Positions 53,801-61,359 of a stretch of DNA of 64,000 bases are shown piece after piece; position 1 is the stretch's first letter; each line of letters begins with the position of its first letter. The notes beneath the pieces were generated by a model that did not search any database, was not told where the DNA came from, and saw only the letters and a list, made by a program, of their open reading frames with translations. The translations under genes were made by a program, and so were the position numbers. Source of the stretch: Forficula auricularia (taxonomy: Eukaryota > Arthropoda > Insecta > Dermaptera > Forficulidae); the NCBI GenBank assembly GCA_024734495.1, contig JALMQS010000085.1, positions 13,430,048 through 13,494,047 of the forward strand, given 5' to 3'.

Positions 53801-56800
53801 AAATAATTCACTTCTAAATTTCAATAGAATTTAATTTTGTTAGTTTCGTGAAAAGAGAGACAGGAAAACTGAAAAACAGACCACTGACTTTTTGAACTCG
53901 GAGTACTGTCATAAATATGGAATATATGGATTGCCTATATTCAGGCGTATGGTGCGTACAAAGCTAGAGTTTTTAACTAAATCTGACACATTGGTAGGGG
54001 ATCGTTCTGCCTTTTGTATAAAATAGTAAATATTGTCATTATACCCTGGTAGAAAATTTGAAGAGAAATTAACCAGAAAAAGAGCATATTTTCTGTTTAA
54101 ATATTTTCGATAAAAGATAAAGTTTTCATGCTGAGAGTTGGCTGTTTTGAGTATAATATGATGCATAATATTAATATGACTTATACTAATTAATCTATTA
54201 ATGATGTATCAAAATCAATTAGAGTTTAGTCGATTTGATCTTACCTTGGAAGAATGGCTGGCGTTTCTGCTCTGGTCGATTTCCCCCACACAAATAAATA
54301 AAATGCCGTTTTGAATTCCGATTATCTTGAATGCATTTCTCTGGGTGGACTCGATTATCTAAAACAGAAAATATTAAAGAATATTTTTATTTAAAAAAAG
54401 GAAAATTATCAGTAAAAGTAAAAATTAAAATAAATTTAACATAAACTTTTAGATATTAATTTTTAAAAAATTATTATTACATACCATATTTAGTATTGGA
54501 TCAAAAAAATCTTTTTTTTTAAATTTAATTAAGACTATAATTAACCCACCCTTTAATCGTCTTGCAATTTTTTTTTGTCTTTTAATGTTATTATTACTAA
54601 ATTTTTACATGTTTAATCTCAAAAACGAAATGAACCATTCAAATTACTTAACCCAGTGAAGACATTGCCTCTTCAATTAATTTAGACTTATGCAAACTTA
54701 AAAATTGGGGATCCCAAAACTTAGTTAACTTCAATACAGGGAAAACTCAGTGTTGCCTTATTTCTAGGCGCGTCGACAGAAACCTCCCAAACATATCATT
54801 CGACTCAAACTCACTAGGATTCAGGGATAAAATTTCAATGCTAGGCGTAACTCTAGGGTCTGACCTTTCGGAATACCATATCTCAACCACTGCTAAAGCT
54901 GCAGCGCGCAAGCTTGGTCTCCTATTTAGGTCTAGACGCTGTTATACTCCCAGTCAACTTCTTATACTGTATAAGACTCAAATTCGTCCCTGTCTCGAAT
55001 ATGGCTCTCATCTGTGGAGGGGTGCCTCCAAGCATTCTCTTGCTACACTGGATGCAATTCAGAAGCGAGCAATTAAACTAATAGGAGACCTGGCTCTAAC
55101 CAACTCACTCGACTCCCTAGCTCACCGAAGAACCGTTTCTGCCCTTTCCCTGTACTACAGATACTATCACGGTGTCTGTTCAGTCGAGCTGAAATCAATT
55201 ATCCCCCCTAATGCCCTCTTTACGAGAAACACGCGGTTTTCTAACGCTCAGCATCCCTTCGCTTTCAAATTGGATAAAAGTCGAACAAGCGCTTTCGCCA
55301 ACTCTTTTATCCCTATGACCTCCAGAGACTGGAACTCGCTCCCTGCCACCATCTTTCCCGCGACTTATAACCTTCAGCTATTTAAGACCTGTATCCACAG
55401 ATACCTTCGACCCCCGCCCAACCCATAAAATTCTTTCTTCTTCTTTTCACGATGGAGGGGCTAACCCAGGCCTTTAGGGGTTGCACCTTTTTGGTGTAAC
55501 TCCTTCTCTCATCATTATCATAAAAAAACAACTCCTTCCTGTAATAAATACAGGTTGTTGTAATTGTGTGTTTGAGATTGTAAGGGGTGATTAAATTTAT
55601 TTATTGTAAAACAAAATGCTATTTGATCATAAGTTCAAAAAATACATTAATGATAGAATAAGATGTTATAAAAATAATTCAAAAATATAATAATTCGTCC
55701 CTCTCTTATATTTAATATTTAATAAAATAATTTATTATAAAATAAAAAATCCGTAAATGAGAGGTAAGGGGGGATCCTATGTATCACTTCACCATTTTTG
55801 TAGTTCATAAATTTAATTTTTAAGAGAGATATAAAAATAAATATTATATTCCAGCTCTGTACATAATATAAAATTAGAATAAATCAAAATTTCTTTAAAA
55901 GTAAAAGTTTATTATTATTGTTATTCAGTTCCATTATCAGAATTAGATCGGACAAAAAAAGGAACAATTAAACTCCGAGTATAAACATGCGATTAATTAC
56001 AACGTTTCTACAATTTATTGTGGCTTCATCAGGCTCTATATAAAAAATAAATACAAATGAATCATTCACAATCATCAAAATCAACCCAGACATAATATAA
56101 TATAATTACCTTGATCAAATTTATAAAACACTTGGTCATTTCTTTTCTTACTAATAAGAATACATATATATTATTAGAGTAGCAATGGAATCAACCAAAA
56201 TCCTTTTGAATCAGTCGAAGGTGTGCAGTTAGTCTGGTTGAATCCATTGCTACTCTAAATAACCTATGGTGTTGTATAAATAGGTGTGTTCATATTGGTT
56301 TATACTAGTATATATGGATTCTAATTAGTAAGAAAAGAAATGACGAAGTGTTTGATAAATTTGGCCAAGGTAATTATATTATATTATGTCTGGGTTGATT
56401 TTGATGATTGTGAATGATTCATTTGTATTTATTTTTTATATAGAGCCTGGTGAAGCCACAATAAATTAGCGAAACGTTGTAATTAATCGCATGTTTAAAC
56501 GCGGAGTTTAATTGTTCCATTTTTCCTGTGATTTGTCACATCTAGTAAAAGTTTATTTTTTTAAAAAATCCAAAAATGAGAGGTAAGGGACCTTTTGTAT
56601 CACTTCACCATTTTTGGAGTGGTTCATAAATTTAATTTTTAGGAGAGATATAAAAATAAATATTATATATTCGAGCTCTGTATATAATATACTATTAGAA
56701 TAAGTTAAAATTTCTTTAAAAATAAAAGTTTATTTTCTTAAGCAGGGGGTCTACTCAAAACAGGAAAACATGGCAAGGGGTTTACGGAAGAAAAAGTATG

Positions 56801-57769
56801 GGAATCTCTGGTCTAGAAACTTATATTGATAATTCTATTTTTTTAACCCCTTCCCTAATTTTGACCACCGAAAAAAATAATAACTCTCATTTTTATTATG
56901 GGTTCATTTTATAGTATATTTTATTTTTTATAGGTTTTTATTAGTTTGATAATTTTATCATTTTAATAAACACCCCCCCCCCTTTATTTTTTGATCAATT
57001 TCAGCCAAAATCTAATTAGCTCTTAACCTCAATGCGCGAAAACTACCTGTGAAATTTTGTTTTGATATTCAGACTAGTTTTTAAGCTAGAACATAAACAA
57101 TATTTGGCAAGAGATATTTTTAGCAAAATAATTAATATCTCGTAAAATATTAGTATAATTTTGTTGGTTTTTACTCATTTAGATTTCTTTATCAATTTTT
57201 TTTTAACAAAAATATTTCAGCCATTTTTGAGATATTTCAAAAAATTAAGAAAATCCGCCACTGGGTATTCGTATCAGATCTAGTAAAATTGCAGCCACTG
57301 AGAGATAGGTAAATTATACATTAATAACTGGTATATCTATAAAATAAATAATACTATTTAATCCGAGGTGGTCTTCTTGTTGAAACATGACAAAGTTAAT
57401 AATGATGATAAATATCCTTGATTATCTTTTAAAATAATTAATTTTCATTGAGAGTCAAGATATATTTATTTGTTTCTATTAAAAGCAAAAAAAAAAAATA
57501 TTATTTTTCTTCGATAATCCATGAGCAAAAAACATATAGGTATGTATAATAAATATCTTGGTAGGTATATAATGATGTGCAAATTAAATGGATGATTAGA
57601 TTGGAGATAAATGTAATCAAGGAATAATAAAAATTATTATATTAATATTTCATGACATAAATATCATATAAAAGGCGAGTTTTTCCAAGGTCCCCGCACA
57701 GAAATATCATAAATTCATCAGATACCAGTTGGAGGGAAAAGTACCTCTCTGAATAGTTAAGTTGTCCAT
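47701..57769 (-). CDS. Spliced protein-coding gene, six exons, function unknown
   Basis: Exons in order: 57769-57745 (tentative), 54358-54245, 49593-49465, 48324-48280, 48142-48009, 47919-47701. All borders are AG/GT and the phases (1,1,1,1,0) join into one frame of 666 nt, about 221 residues. Two donors are the strong GTAAGT/GTAAGA type. Recognisable stretches are HPEKCIQDNRNSK and HFIYLCGGNRPEQ (exon 2), an acidic YEDEDKSD (exon 4), LDVMQKSISALSETIAYMF, possibly an amphipathic helix (exon 5), and WMNWNVMSAISRNNAIGMV followed by KALLPCL and NYKGG (exon 6). I do not recognise the family. The C-terminal block vaguely recalls DUF4806-like insect proteins, or a domesticated transposon protein. 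No other reading frame in the window gives such a series of consistent junctions. Introns contain mariner, hAT and LINE relics. Confidence 0.65.
47920..48008 (-). other. Short intron
   Basis: The 89-bp AT-rich interval between exons 5 and 6 starts GTAAGG and ends CAG on the minus strand. Confidence 0.6.
48009..48142 (-). CDS. Unknown gene, exon 5
   Basis: Acceptor TTGTTTACAG, donor AAAA/GTAAGG. A second donor, ACAG/GTAAGT, 20 bp further downstream (from 47989) would put the last exon out of frame, so the first is preferred. Encodes LDVMQKSISALSETIAYMF and a Ser/Lys-rich tail. Confidence 0.72.
48280..48324 (-). CDS. Unknown gene, exon 4 (alternative ends possible)
   Basis: Acceptor TTTTATGTAG, donor GCAG/GTTCAG, giving 15 residues YEDEDKSDLNLFIAE into exon 5. 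An alternative is an acceptor at TTTATAGCAG with donor A/GTAAAA at 48230, which reads VQIPSPLKLMESLPSRFEK into exon 5 but needs a phase-0 partner upstream that I did not find. Both look protein-like, so alternative splicing or a missed exon is possible. Confidence 0.5.
48325..49138. other. Intron sequence with inverted repeat and (AT)n
   Basis: The blocks 48700-48800 (ACAGTGCATTATATGAAAAA, AGTTTCAAATAAAAGT) and 49040-49100 (their inverse) form an inverted repeat of about 100-bp arms whose interior carries GACCTCGAAATGCC/GGTCGACC pieces. (AT)n runs lie at 48643-48670 and 49119-49138. Likely a fold-back element. Confidence 0.55.
49139..49455. mobile_element. MITE with TAGGGTGGT ends
   Basis: Left TTAGGGTGGTGGGGGACTT then ATTTAGG; right TTACCTAATAAGGACCACCT. 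The ends are inverse and TA-flanked. About 315 bp, non-coding. It sits about 10 bp from exon 3 of the gene, within the intron. A relative is at 6310-6588. Confidence 0.65.
49465..49593 (-). CDS. Unknown gene, exon 3
   Basis: Acceptor ATAATATAG, donor ACTG/GTAAGT. Encodes a Ser/Lys-rich linker, KKSTLNKTLSICEGDSQIQ and NRLSLKSDKETSP. The phase fits exons 2 and 4. It abuts a Tc1-type MITE (49139-49455), which lies just inside the following intron. Confidence 0.65.
49648..50041. mobile_element. Palindromic MITE with ACAGGGTGATTCA end
   Basis: Left arm ACAGGGTGATTCATACG, AGACGTTTATGGAAAACGGA, CAGGATTTTTCTG, TTACCTGTTCTATCGATC, TTCGGCTTCCATCGAAG; right arm 49890-50041 is the inverse. ACAGGGTGATTCA termini are typical of arthropod Tc1-like elements. 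The following 50042-50320 (TTTGAAGGTTTTTTTCGGC, AACAATACAGTTCCGGAGAT) may be the rest of a longer parent element. Confidence 0.7.
50042..51385. other. AT-rich intron DNA
   Basis: Includes (AT)n at 50753-50803 and repeated TATATTGGTTGTGTG / TTACATTAATAAACTAAA motifs at 50812 and 51085. No gene. Confidence 0.45.
51390..51735 (+). repeat. Repeat with TGACCGAAACTGTATAGT core plus second partial copy
   Basis: ACATATTTCGAAAATCTATT and TATTTCCATACGGG occur at 51400-51430 and again at 51692-51730. The first continues with CCAGTGGTGACCGAAACTGT. It mirrors 46885-46985. A hammerhead-like half (GGT stem, GAAAC, ACT/AGT with GTAT loop) lies at 51441-51485. Confidence 0.55.
51966..52447 (+). mobile_element. 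Deleted Tc1/mariner element with about 120-bp inverted repeats
   Basis: Left arm 51966-52085 (GGCGCAGAAAACAGGAAACT, TAATTAGAAAAAATGAAGGG, TTTGATGTAGAAAATGTGTT) is the inverse of 52320-52447, ending CTCTGAGCCACCCTGTATA. Only the last part of the transposase remains between. Confidence 0.75.
52121..52324 (+). pseudogene. Tc1/mariner transposase C-terminal fragment
   Basis: SDYFLWGHMKSVVYQTRPTN continues FDQLKAQIKESMANIPEN and LQNRLTDYVRRNG to a TAA stop. DYFLWGHMKS carries the third catalytic Asp, as in the DD41D element at 7802-8404 (NDFFLWGHLKS), but it is a different family. Upstream catalytic residues are deleted. Confidence 0.85.
52620..53150. other. Balanced-composition block within the gene's large intron
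   Basis: Higher GC, non-repetitive in this window, with GCACGCACGCACACTC and CCGATTGCCCCTTCGGGGG. Frames on both strands (52822-53115 and 52971-53297) lack recognisable domains. Possibly an unrecognised exon or regulatory segment. Confidence 0.3.
53410..53635. mobile_element. hAT-type MITE copy D, target duplication AATAAACA, expanded minisatellite
   Basis: Ends CGAGGGGTGATCCGCGATT and, inverted, CGAGGGATGAACTGCGACC. Octamers 53402-53409 and 53636-53643 are both AATAAACA. Between AGGTGTACAC near each end lies an array of GGAAGTACTTGGAAATATTT units (about eight). 226 bp, 60 bp longer than copies A-C owing to the array. Confidence 0.92.
53440..53590. repeat. Minisatellite (GGAAGTACTTGGAAATATTT)n inside hAT MITE
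   Basis: Unit of about 20 bp with half-units; variants include GAAAGTGATTGGGACCATTT. Open frames across it (53393-53644, 53460-53687) are artefacts of the periodicity. Shorter, inverse-oriented version in copy B. Confidence 0.85.
54245..54358 (-). CDS. Unknown gene, exon 2
   Basis: Acceptor TTCTGTTTTAG, donor CAAG/GTAAGA. Encodes NRVHPEKCIQDNRNSKRHF and IYLCGGNRPEQKRQPFFQ, a basic segment with two Cys. A 4.6-kb intron follows, filled with transposon relics (49648-53635). Confidence 0.7.
54640..55600 (+). mobile_element. 5'-truncated non-LTR retrotransposon (jockey/CR1-like)
   Basis: Contains RT C-terminal coding (54652-55428) and a 3' region with CGATGGAGGGGCTAACCC, TTGCACCTTTTTGGTGTAAC and AATAAA at 55543. 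It lies on the plus strand within an intron of the minus-strand gene. Confidence 0.8.
54652..55428 (+). pseudogene. Non-LTR reverse transcriptase, C-terminal part
   Basis: The frame is open through SEDIASSINLDLCKLKNWGS, VNFNTGKTQCC, then MLGVTLGSDLSEYHISTTAK, LYKTQIRPCLEYGSHLWRG, LDAIQKRAIKLIGD, LSLYYRYYHGVCSVELKSII and a stop at 55428. KTQ and the LEYGSHLWRG / AIQKRA motifs are those of the RT thumb and connection region of jockey/CR1-like elements. The catalytic palm (YxDD) lies upstream and is lost. The open frame indicates a recent insertion. The copy at 62786-63411 is related. Confidence 0.88.
55995..56040 (-). ncRNA. Hammerhead-like motif (left arm)
   Basis: Minus strand: CTGATGA intact, an ACAA/TTGT stem, GAAACGTTGT. 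Helix I is weak (two pairs). Core boxes are present but stem II is mismatched at its base. Confidence 0.4.
56440..56492 (+). ncRNA. Hammerhead-like motif (right arm)
   Basis: CTGGTGA (A6 to G), a stem with GC/GC closing, GAAACGTTGT. The core substitution suggests inactivity. Confidence 0.35.
56745..56810. mobile_element. hAT right-end relic
   Basis: AAAACATGGCAAGGGGTTTA, GGAAGAAAAAGTATGGGAAT and CTCTG form an inverse CAGAGATTCCCATACTTTTT end, typical of hAT termini. Confidence 0.5.
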
Positions 57770-58132
57770 CAAAGTGCACCTCTTTAGATCGTTTATTCTC
57801 TGAGAAAGACGATAAGTCACAGGAATTGTAGTTAATCACGGAGGCCTCGAGAGAGATCGAGCTCCAAACAAGTTCGATTCGATTGGAGAAATACGAAATG
57901 ATTTCTTATAATGGTACTAAAATATAGAGTGATTTTCTAAAATGCCCTCCACTTCCCTCCTGATCAGTTACACGTAATTGAAATGTTAATTACAATTGTA
58001 ATGGGCAATTATGTTTGTTCGATCATATTCACATTTGTTGATAAAATGTTTTTCTTATTTTTCATTAATAGATTTTGTATAAAAAAAATTTGTTAAGGGA
58101 GAATGGTGTAGGTTCTTGGTGAAACATATTAT
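56811..58132. other. AT-rich DNA, 5' region of the minus-strand gene
   Basis: Apart from the tentative first exon (57745-57769) and a balanced stretch 57650-57900, nothing is recognised. A C10 run lies at 56971-56980. Confidence 0.35.
57745..57769 (-). CDS. Unknown gene, tentative first coding exon
   Basis: ATG at 57769-57767 begins MDNLTIQR and meets a donor AGAG/GTACTT in phase 1, matching exon 2. The upstream 150 bp are of balanced composition and could be 5' untranslated. The intron (57744-54359) contains a LINE fragment and the ribozyme palindrome. Support is the phase match alone. Confidence 0.3.
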
Positions 58133-58253
58133 ATAATAAAGAAATTTTTTTTGAAATTTATTTTTTTGAATATTTAAAATTTTTTTTTTTAACATAAAAT
58201 ACTAGGTAGGTTTCGCATAAATAGGAGATCAGATGCTTGTTTAGAACGGATAT

Positions 58254-58294
58254 ATATTATTTCGGGGTATAAGCCCATCTTCAGGAGTTCACAG
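58254..58294 (-). ncRNA. Hammerhead-like motif (left arm)
   Basis: Minus strand: ACTC, CTGAAGA, T, GGG/CCC stem, GAAA, TAATATATATCC. Core intact; helix I partner GAGT is lost on this side. Confidence 0.45.
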
Positions 58295-58306
58295 TGTCCT
58301 TTGTGA

Positions 58307-58347
58307 ACTCCTGAAGATGGGCTTATACCCCGAAATATATATTGAGT
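58307..58347 (+). ncRNA. Hammerhead ribozyme candidate (right arm)
   Basis: Helix I ACTC (58307-58310) with GAGT (58344-58347), four Watson-Crick pairs. CTGAAGA 58311-58317, T. Stem II GGG with CCC. GAA 58332-58334. Helix III AT/AT around ATAT. T58343 is the cleavage nucleotide. With 30039-30081, 4302-4347 and 24276-24329 this is among the four best candidates. Confidence 0.6.
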
Positions 58348-58992
58348 CGTGCTAAACAAGCATAGAATCTTTTATTTATGCGAAACCTACCTAGTATTAT
58401 ATATTTAAAATTATTTTTAAAAAAGTTCCAAAAAAAATTTCTTTACTTTATAAAAAAATTGTTGGATTCTGATAATATTACGAGGCCAAAAATAATCTAA
58501 TAGTAATGGGATATTTACTTCCATGATTTCTCACTTGAAACTGTCAAAGCAGCTGGTTAAAAATATCTGAAACGTCAGTCAGACATTTTTTGTATTTTTT
58601 GTTAACGATTTTTTTTTTTTTTTTTTTTGATCTCGCATTGAAAATTTGTTAATTTAACATCTTTTTAAAATGTTGACCAAAAATCAGCTGGATTAAAAAA
58701 TTCTAAGAGGTCACTCAAGATTTTTAAAAATTTCCCAAATGATTGTTTTTTTTTTTTAAATATTTTTCTCTCGTCATGTTATTATTGCCTACATAGAAAA
58801 TTAAAAATATTCTGAAAATTTCAAGTTTATACTAATCAATTTATAAAGGTTGATCAAGATTTTTTTTAATTTTTAAACTATAGTGTAGTTTAGATGTTTT
58901 CGATTGACCTGTAAATATAAATAAAAAAAAATTAATATTTATAACAAATTCAAATTTAGGGAACGAAGAAAAGATTATTTTTATTACAGACA

Positions 58993-59092
58993 AAAGGATC
59001 AGCCGGGGCTCGAACCCGGGATCTTTGCATATGTACTGCAATGTTTTGTCATAAGAGGTTTACCTCCTATATCCACTAAGCTACTGATCCCC
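58993..59092 (-). repeat. tRNA-like sequence with perfect acceptor stem, copy 1
   Basis: Minus strand: GGATCAG pairs with CTGATCC (7 bp); the T arm CCGGG/CCCGG encloses TTCGAGC. An anticodon-type arm TTGCA/TGCAA encloses the 7-base loop GTACATA. Between the D region and that arm are about 24 extra bases with a GAGGT/ACCTC hairpin, so a normal tRNA fold is not reached. The second copy is at 60423-60510. A tRNA-derived SINE or tRNA with an inserted hairpin is likely. Confidence 0.6.
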
Positions 59093-59147
59093 GAACTCAA
59101 ACTAATACCTTTTGTCTATATGAATTATGGAATTTCTTTTTACTTTA

Positions 59148-59470
59148 TCCAATGCAAAGAATGGGTAAAGTATTGTAATCGCTCTCGGGGCAAGTGTGGC
59201 TTCAAAGGGTCCTCAGGTAAAGACTACGGAACCCATGGACTCAATTAAAGTCACAAATTGTAGTATTCAATTAGGTTGAATTTTAGCACGTGACGGTTTT
59301 GCCAAAAATTACATGGGGTCTCGTCGAGAGGCCAAAAAGTGCGATTTTTTCATTTAGTGCGTGCGGATGGATGGATGGATGTATGGATGGATGGTATGTT
59401 ATCGTTTTTTTGGCCCACGATTTTTTCCACACCGTTGCACCGATTGAAATGAAATTAAAAACCTAGCATT
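59148..59470 (+). repeat. TTTACTTTATCCAATG transposon module with (GGAT)n
   Basis: TTTTTACTTTATCCAATGCA, GTAAAGTATTGTAATCGCTC, AGACTACGGAACCCATGG, then GGGGTCTCGTCGAGAGGCC, a (GGAT)n run at 59368-59392 and CCGATTGAAATGAAATTAAA. The first part recurs at 38402-38500. Related, more decayed copies at 13811 and 24451. Confidence 0.65.
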
Positions 59471-59868
59471 CTTTTAACAAAATGAAGCGCTGATTAGTTT
59501 TTGGTACATATCGGCCCACAAACATTAGTACTTTATTTAAGTACTTTTTTAGTTTTTTCTAAATATCTTGAAAATGACTTAACCAATTTTTATGAAATTT
59601 AATATCCTAATTAAGTACCTTGGGGACCACAAAAAAGGTAAAATAAAGTTTTTAGTAAAATTATATTTTAAAGTACTTTACTCTAGAATAAAATAGTACT
59701 TTTTTTAATTTTTTATTTTAAATTCTTTAAAATTTATTCATTTGATCGTTTTAAGATAGCTCATTTAACCTAACTTAAGTAAGAATGGTTAGGCTTCTCG
59801 CTGTGAAATGGTAAAAATTTGGGAGGAAATTTTATAAGTAACCATAGCAACTGCGTTGTTTTCTTATC

Positions 59869-60405
59869 CGTTACCTTTGCTTAAGACATAGAGAAATCGA
59901 CTTTAAACCAAAAATAGCGATTGATTCTCATCTAATACTTGAGGAATAACCATTCTATATTAAATTTTTGACGTTTCGGTTTTTATTGGTAACCATTGCT
60001 GAAGACATAGAGAAATCGACTTTAAACCAAAAATAGCGATTGATTCTCATCTAATGCTTGAGGAATAACCATTCTATATTGGATTTTTGACATTTCGGTT
60101 TTTATTGGTAACCATTGCTGAAGACATGGAGGAATCGTCTTAAAAGCAAAAATAGTCATCGATTCTCATCTAATACTTGAGGAATAACAATTTTACATTG
60201 CGTTTTTGACGTTTCGATTATTATTGGTAACAATTGCTGAAGACATGGAGGAATTGACATAAAATCAAAAATAACGATCGATTCTTATCTAATACTAGAG
60301 GAATAACCTTATTGCATTCTATTTTTGATGTTATGACTATTAATGGCAACATCTACTGAAAACGTGGAAGAATCGACTTAAAATCAAAAAGACTAAATTC
60401 TTTTT
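59869..60405 (+). repeat. 119-bp tandem repeat, about 4.5 copies
   Basis: Units begin GACATAGAGAAATCGAC-type at 59885, 60004, 60123, 60242 and 60361, an exact 119-bp spacing. Each has ATTGATTCTCATCTAAT, TTGAGGAATAACCATTCT, GACGTTTCGGTTTTTATTGG and TAACCATTGCTGAA. Divergence rises from the first two to the last. Non-coding. The spacing without indels suggests recent unequal exchange. Confidence 0.92.
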
Positions 60406-60422
60406 TGGTAAACAACTCAAGC

Positions 60423-60510
60423 TTGAGCCCGGGATCTTTGCATATGTACTGCAATGCTTTGTCATAAGAGGTTTACCTCCTATATCCACTAAGCTACTGA
60501 TCCCCGAACT
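60423..60510 (-). repeat. tRNA-like sequence, copy 2
   Basis: Nearly identical to 58993-59092 plus 45 bp of shared flank (CCCGAACTCAAACTAATACC). The 3' end is truncated (GAGCCCGGGATC then AACTCAAGCTT), so the acceptor stem is broken. Confidence 0.6.
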
Positions 60511-60930
60511 CAAACTAATACCTTTTGTCTATATGAATTATGGAATTTCTTTTTTAATCCTCTCCTCGTTCATTTTTCGCAGCGTAGGCCTTGATTCATT
60601 AATTAAACAATTAATTATTCCAGCGCCCCCATTAATATTTATATTTACAGGTCAATCGAAACATCTAAACTGCACTAGTTTAAAAATTAAAAAAAAATCT
60701 TCTGCGACCTCTATAAATTGATATATCGACTTGAAATTTTCAGAATATTTTTAATTTTCAACGTAGGCAATAATAACATGACGAGAAAAAAATTGTATTT
60801 TCTATCATTTGGGAAATTGTTAAAAATCTTGAGTGACCTCTTAGTATTTTTTAATCGAGCTGATTATTGGTCAATATTTTAAAAACATGATAAATTAACA
60901 TACTTACATTCGAGACCAAAAAAAAATCTT

Positions 60931-61355
60931 TTTTTTGGTCACCTTATTGGCCATTTAATTTTAAACATCATTTAGAAATAATTTTAAATTGGCACTTATT
61001 TTTTGTCAAACTTTAATAAAGGAAGTATATATGTTCATAACACATCATTTGTTAAACCGCATGGGACATATATTCTCATTGCCTTAAACTCGCAAATTCT
61101 CAGTGTCTATGGGAAGTTAATTTTTTTTTGAGATCTATATTTTTCAATCTGTTGTTTTCTTGATTTTTTAAGCATAAAATTAATCTCATAGAATAAATAG
61201 TTATTGAGATATTGACTCGATTTTTCTATTGCATTGCCCCCCCCCCCCCTTATCCACGCCCATGAGTATGGTCCAAGAGTTTTAGTCAAGAAGACACAAG
61301 CATGTTTATTTCTTTGCGTGATTTTCTTGATGAAAATAATAATTATATCATTATT
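60931..61355. other. AT-rich DNA
   Basis: A C13 run at 61235-61249. No gene identified. Confidence 0.4.
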
Positions 61356-61359
61356 AAAG

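Larger units (their letters stand above)
55951..56545. mobile_element. Palindromic element, about 220-bp arms, hammerhead-like motif in each arm
   Basis: Left arm 55951-56170 and right arm 56325-56545 are inverse (TTAAACTCCG/CGGAGTTTAA, CATGCGATTAATTAC, GTATTTATTTTT, AATCAACCCAGACATAATAT). A second small palindrome (GAGTAGCAATGGAATCAACC and inverse) lies in the centre. Motifs read outward. No coding. Confidence 0.75.
55763..56740. repeat. 160-bp direct repeats flanking a ribozyme palindrome
   Basis: GAGAGGTAAGG, TATGTATCACTTCACCATT, AGAGATATAAAAATAAATA, TTTCTTTAAAAGTAAAAG occur at 55758-55915 and again at 56577-56732. Between them lies the palindrome 55951-56545. The repeats are far too long for a target duplication, so a tandem duplication or two copies of a host repeat is implied. 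Confidence 0.7.
58133..58455. mobile_element. Palindromic ribozyme-bearing element, about 155-bp arms
   Basis: Arms 58133-58293 and 58302-58455 are inverse: AAGAAATTTTTTTTGAA, ACTAGGTAGGTTTCGCATAA, CTTGTTTAGAACG-like, ATTTCGGGGTATAAGCCCAT. Outer GCGAAACCTACCTAGTAT blocks match the ends of 4177-4430. Both arms keep full core boxes. Confidence 0.75.
58590..60930. repeat. Large inverted repeat (about 340-bp arms) enclosing duplicated modules
   Basis: The left arm 58590-58930 (GATCTCGCATTGAAAATTTG-like, TTAAAATGTTGACCAAAAAT, AGAGGTCACTCAAGATTTTT, CGTCATGTTATTATTGCCTA, ATGTTTTCGATTGACCTGTA) recurs inverted at 60630-60930. Between them are the two tRNA-like copies, a copy of the TTTACTTTATCCAATG module and the 119-bp tandem array. 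The whole may be one composite transposon of about 2.3 kb. Confidence 0.7.

Noticed and set aside
54640..55600. Host gene exon
   Set aside because: The long frame is an unmistakable non-LTR reverse transcriptase tail with a 3' LINE-type end.
59869..60405. CRISPR-like array
   Set aside because: Repeats are head-to-tail without spacers, 119-bp units, in a eukaryotic context.
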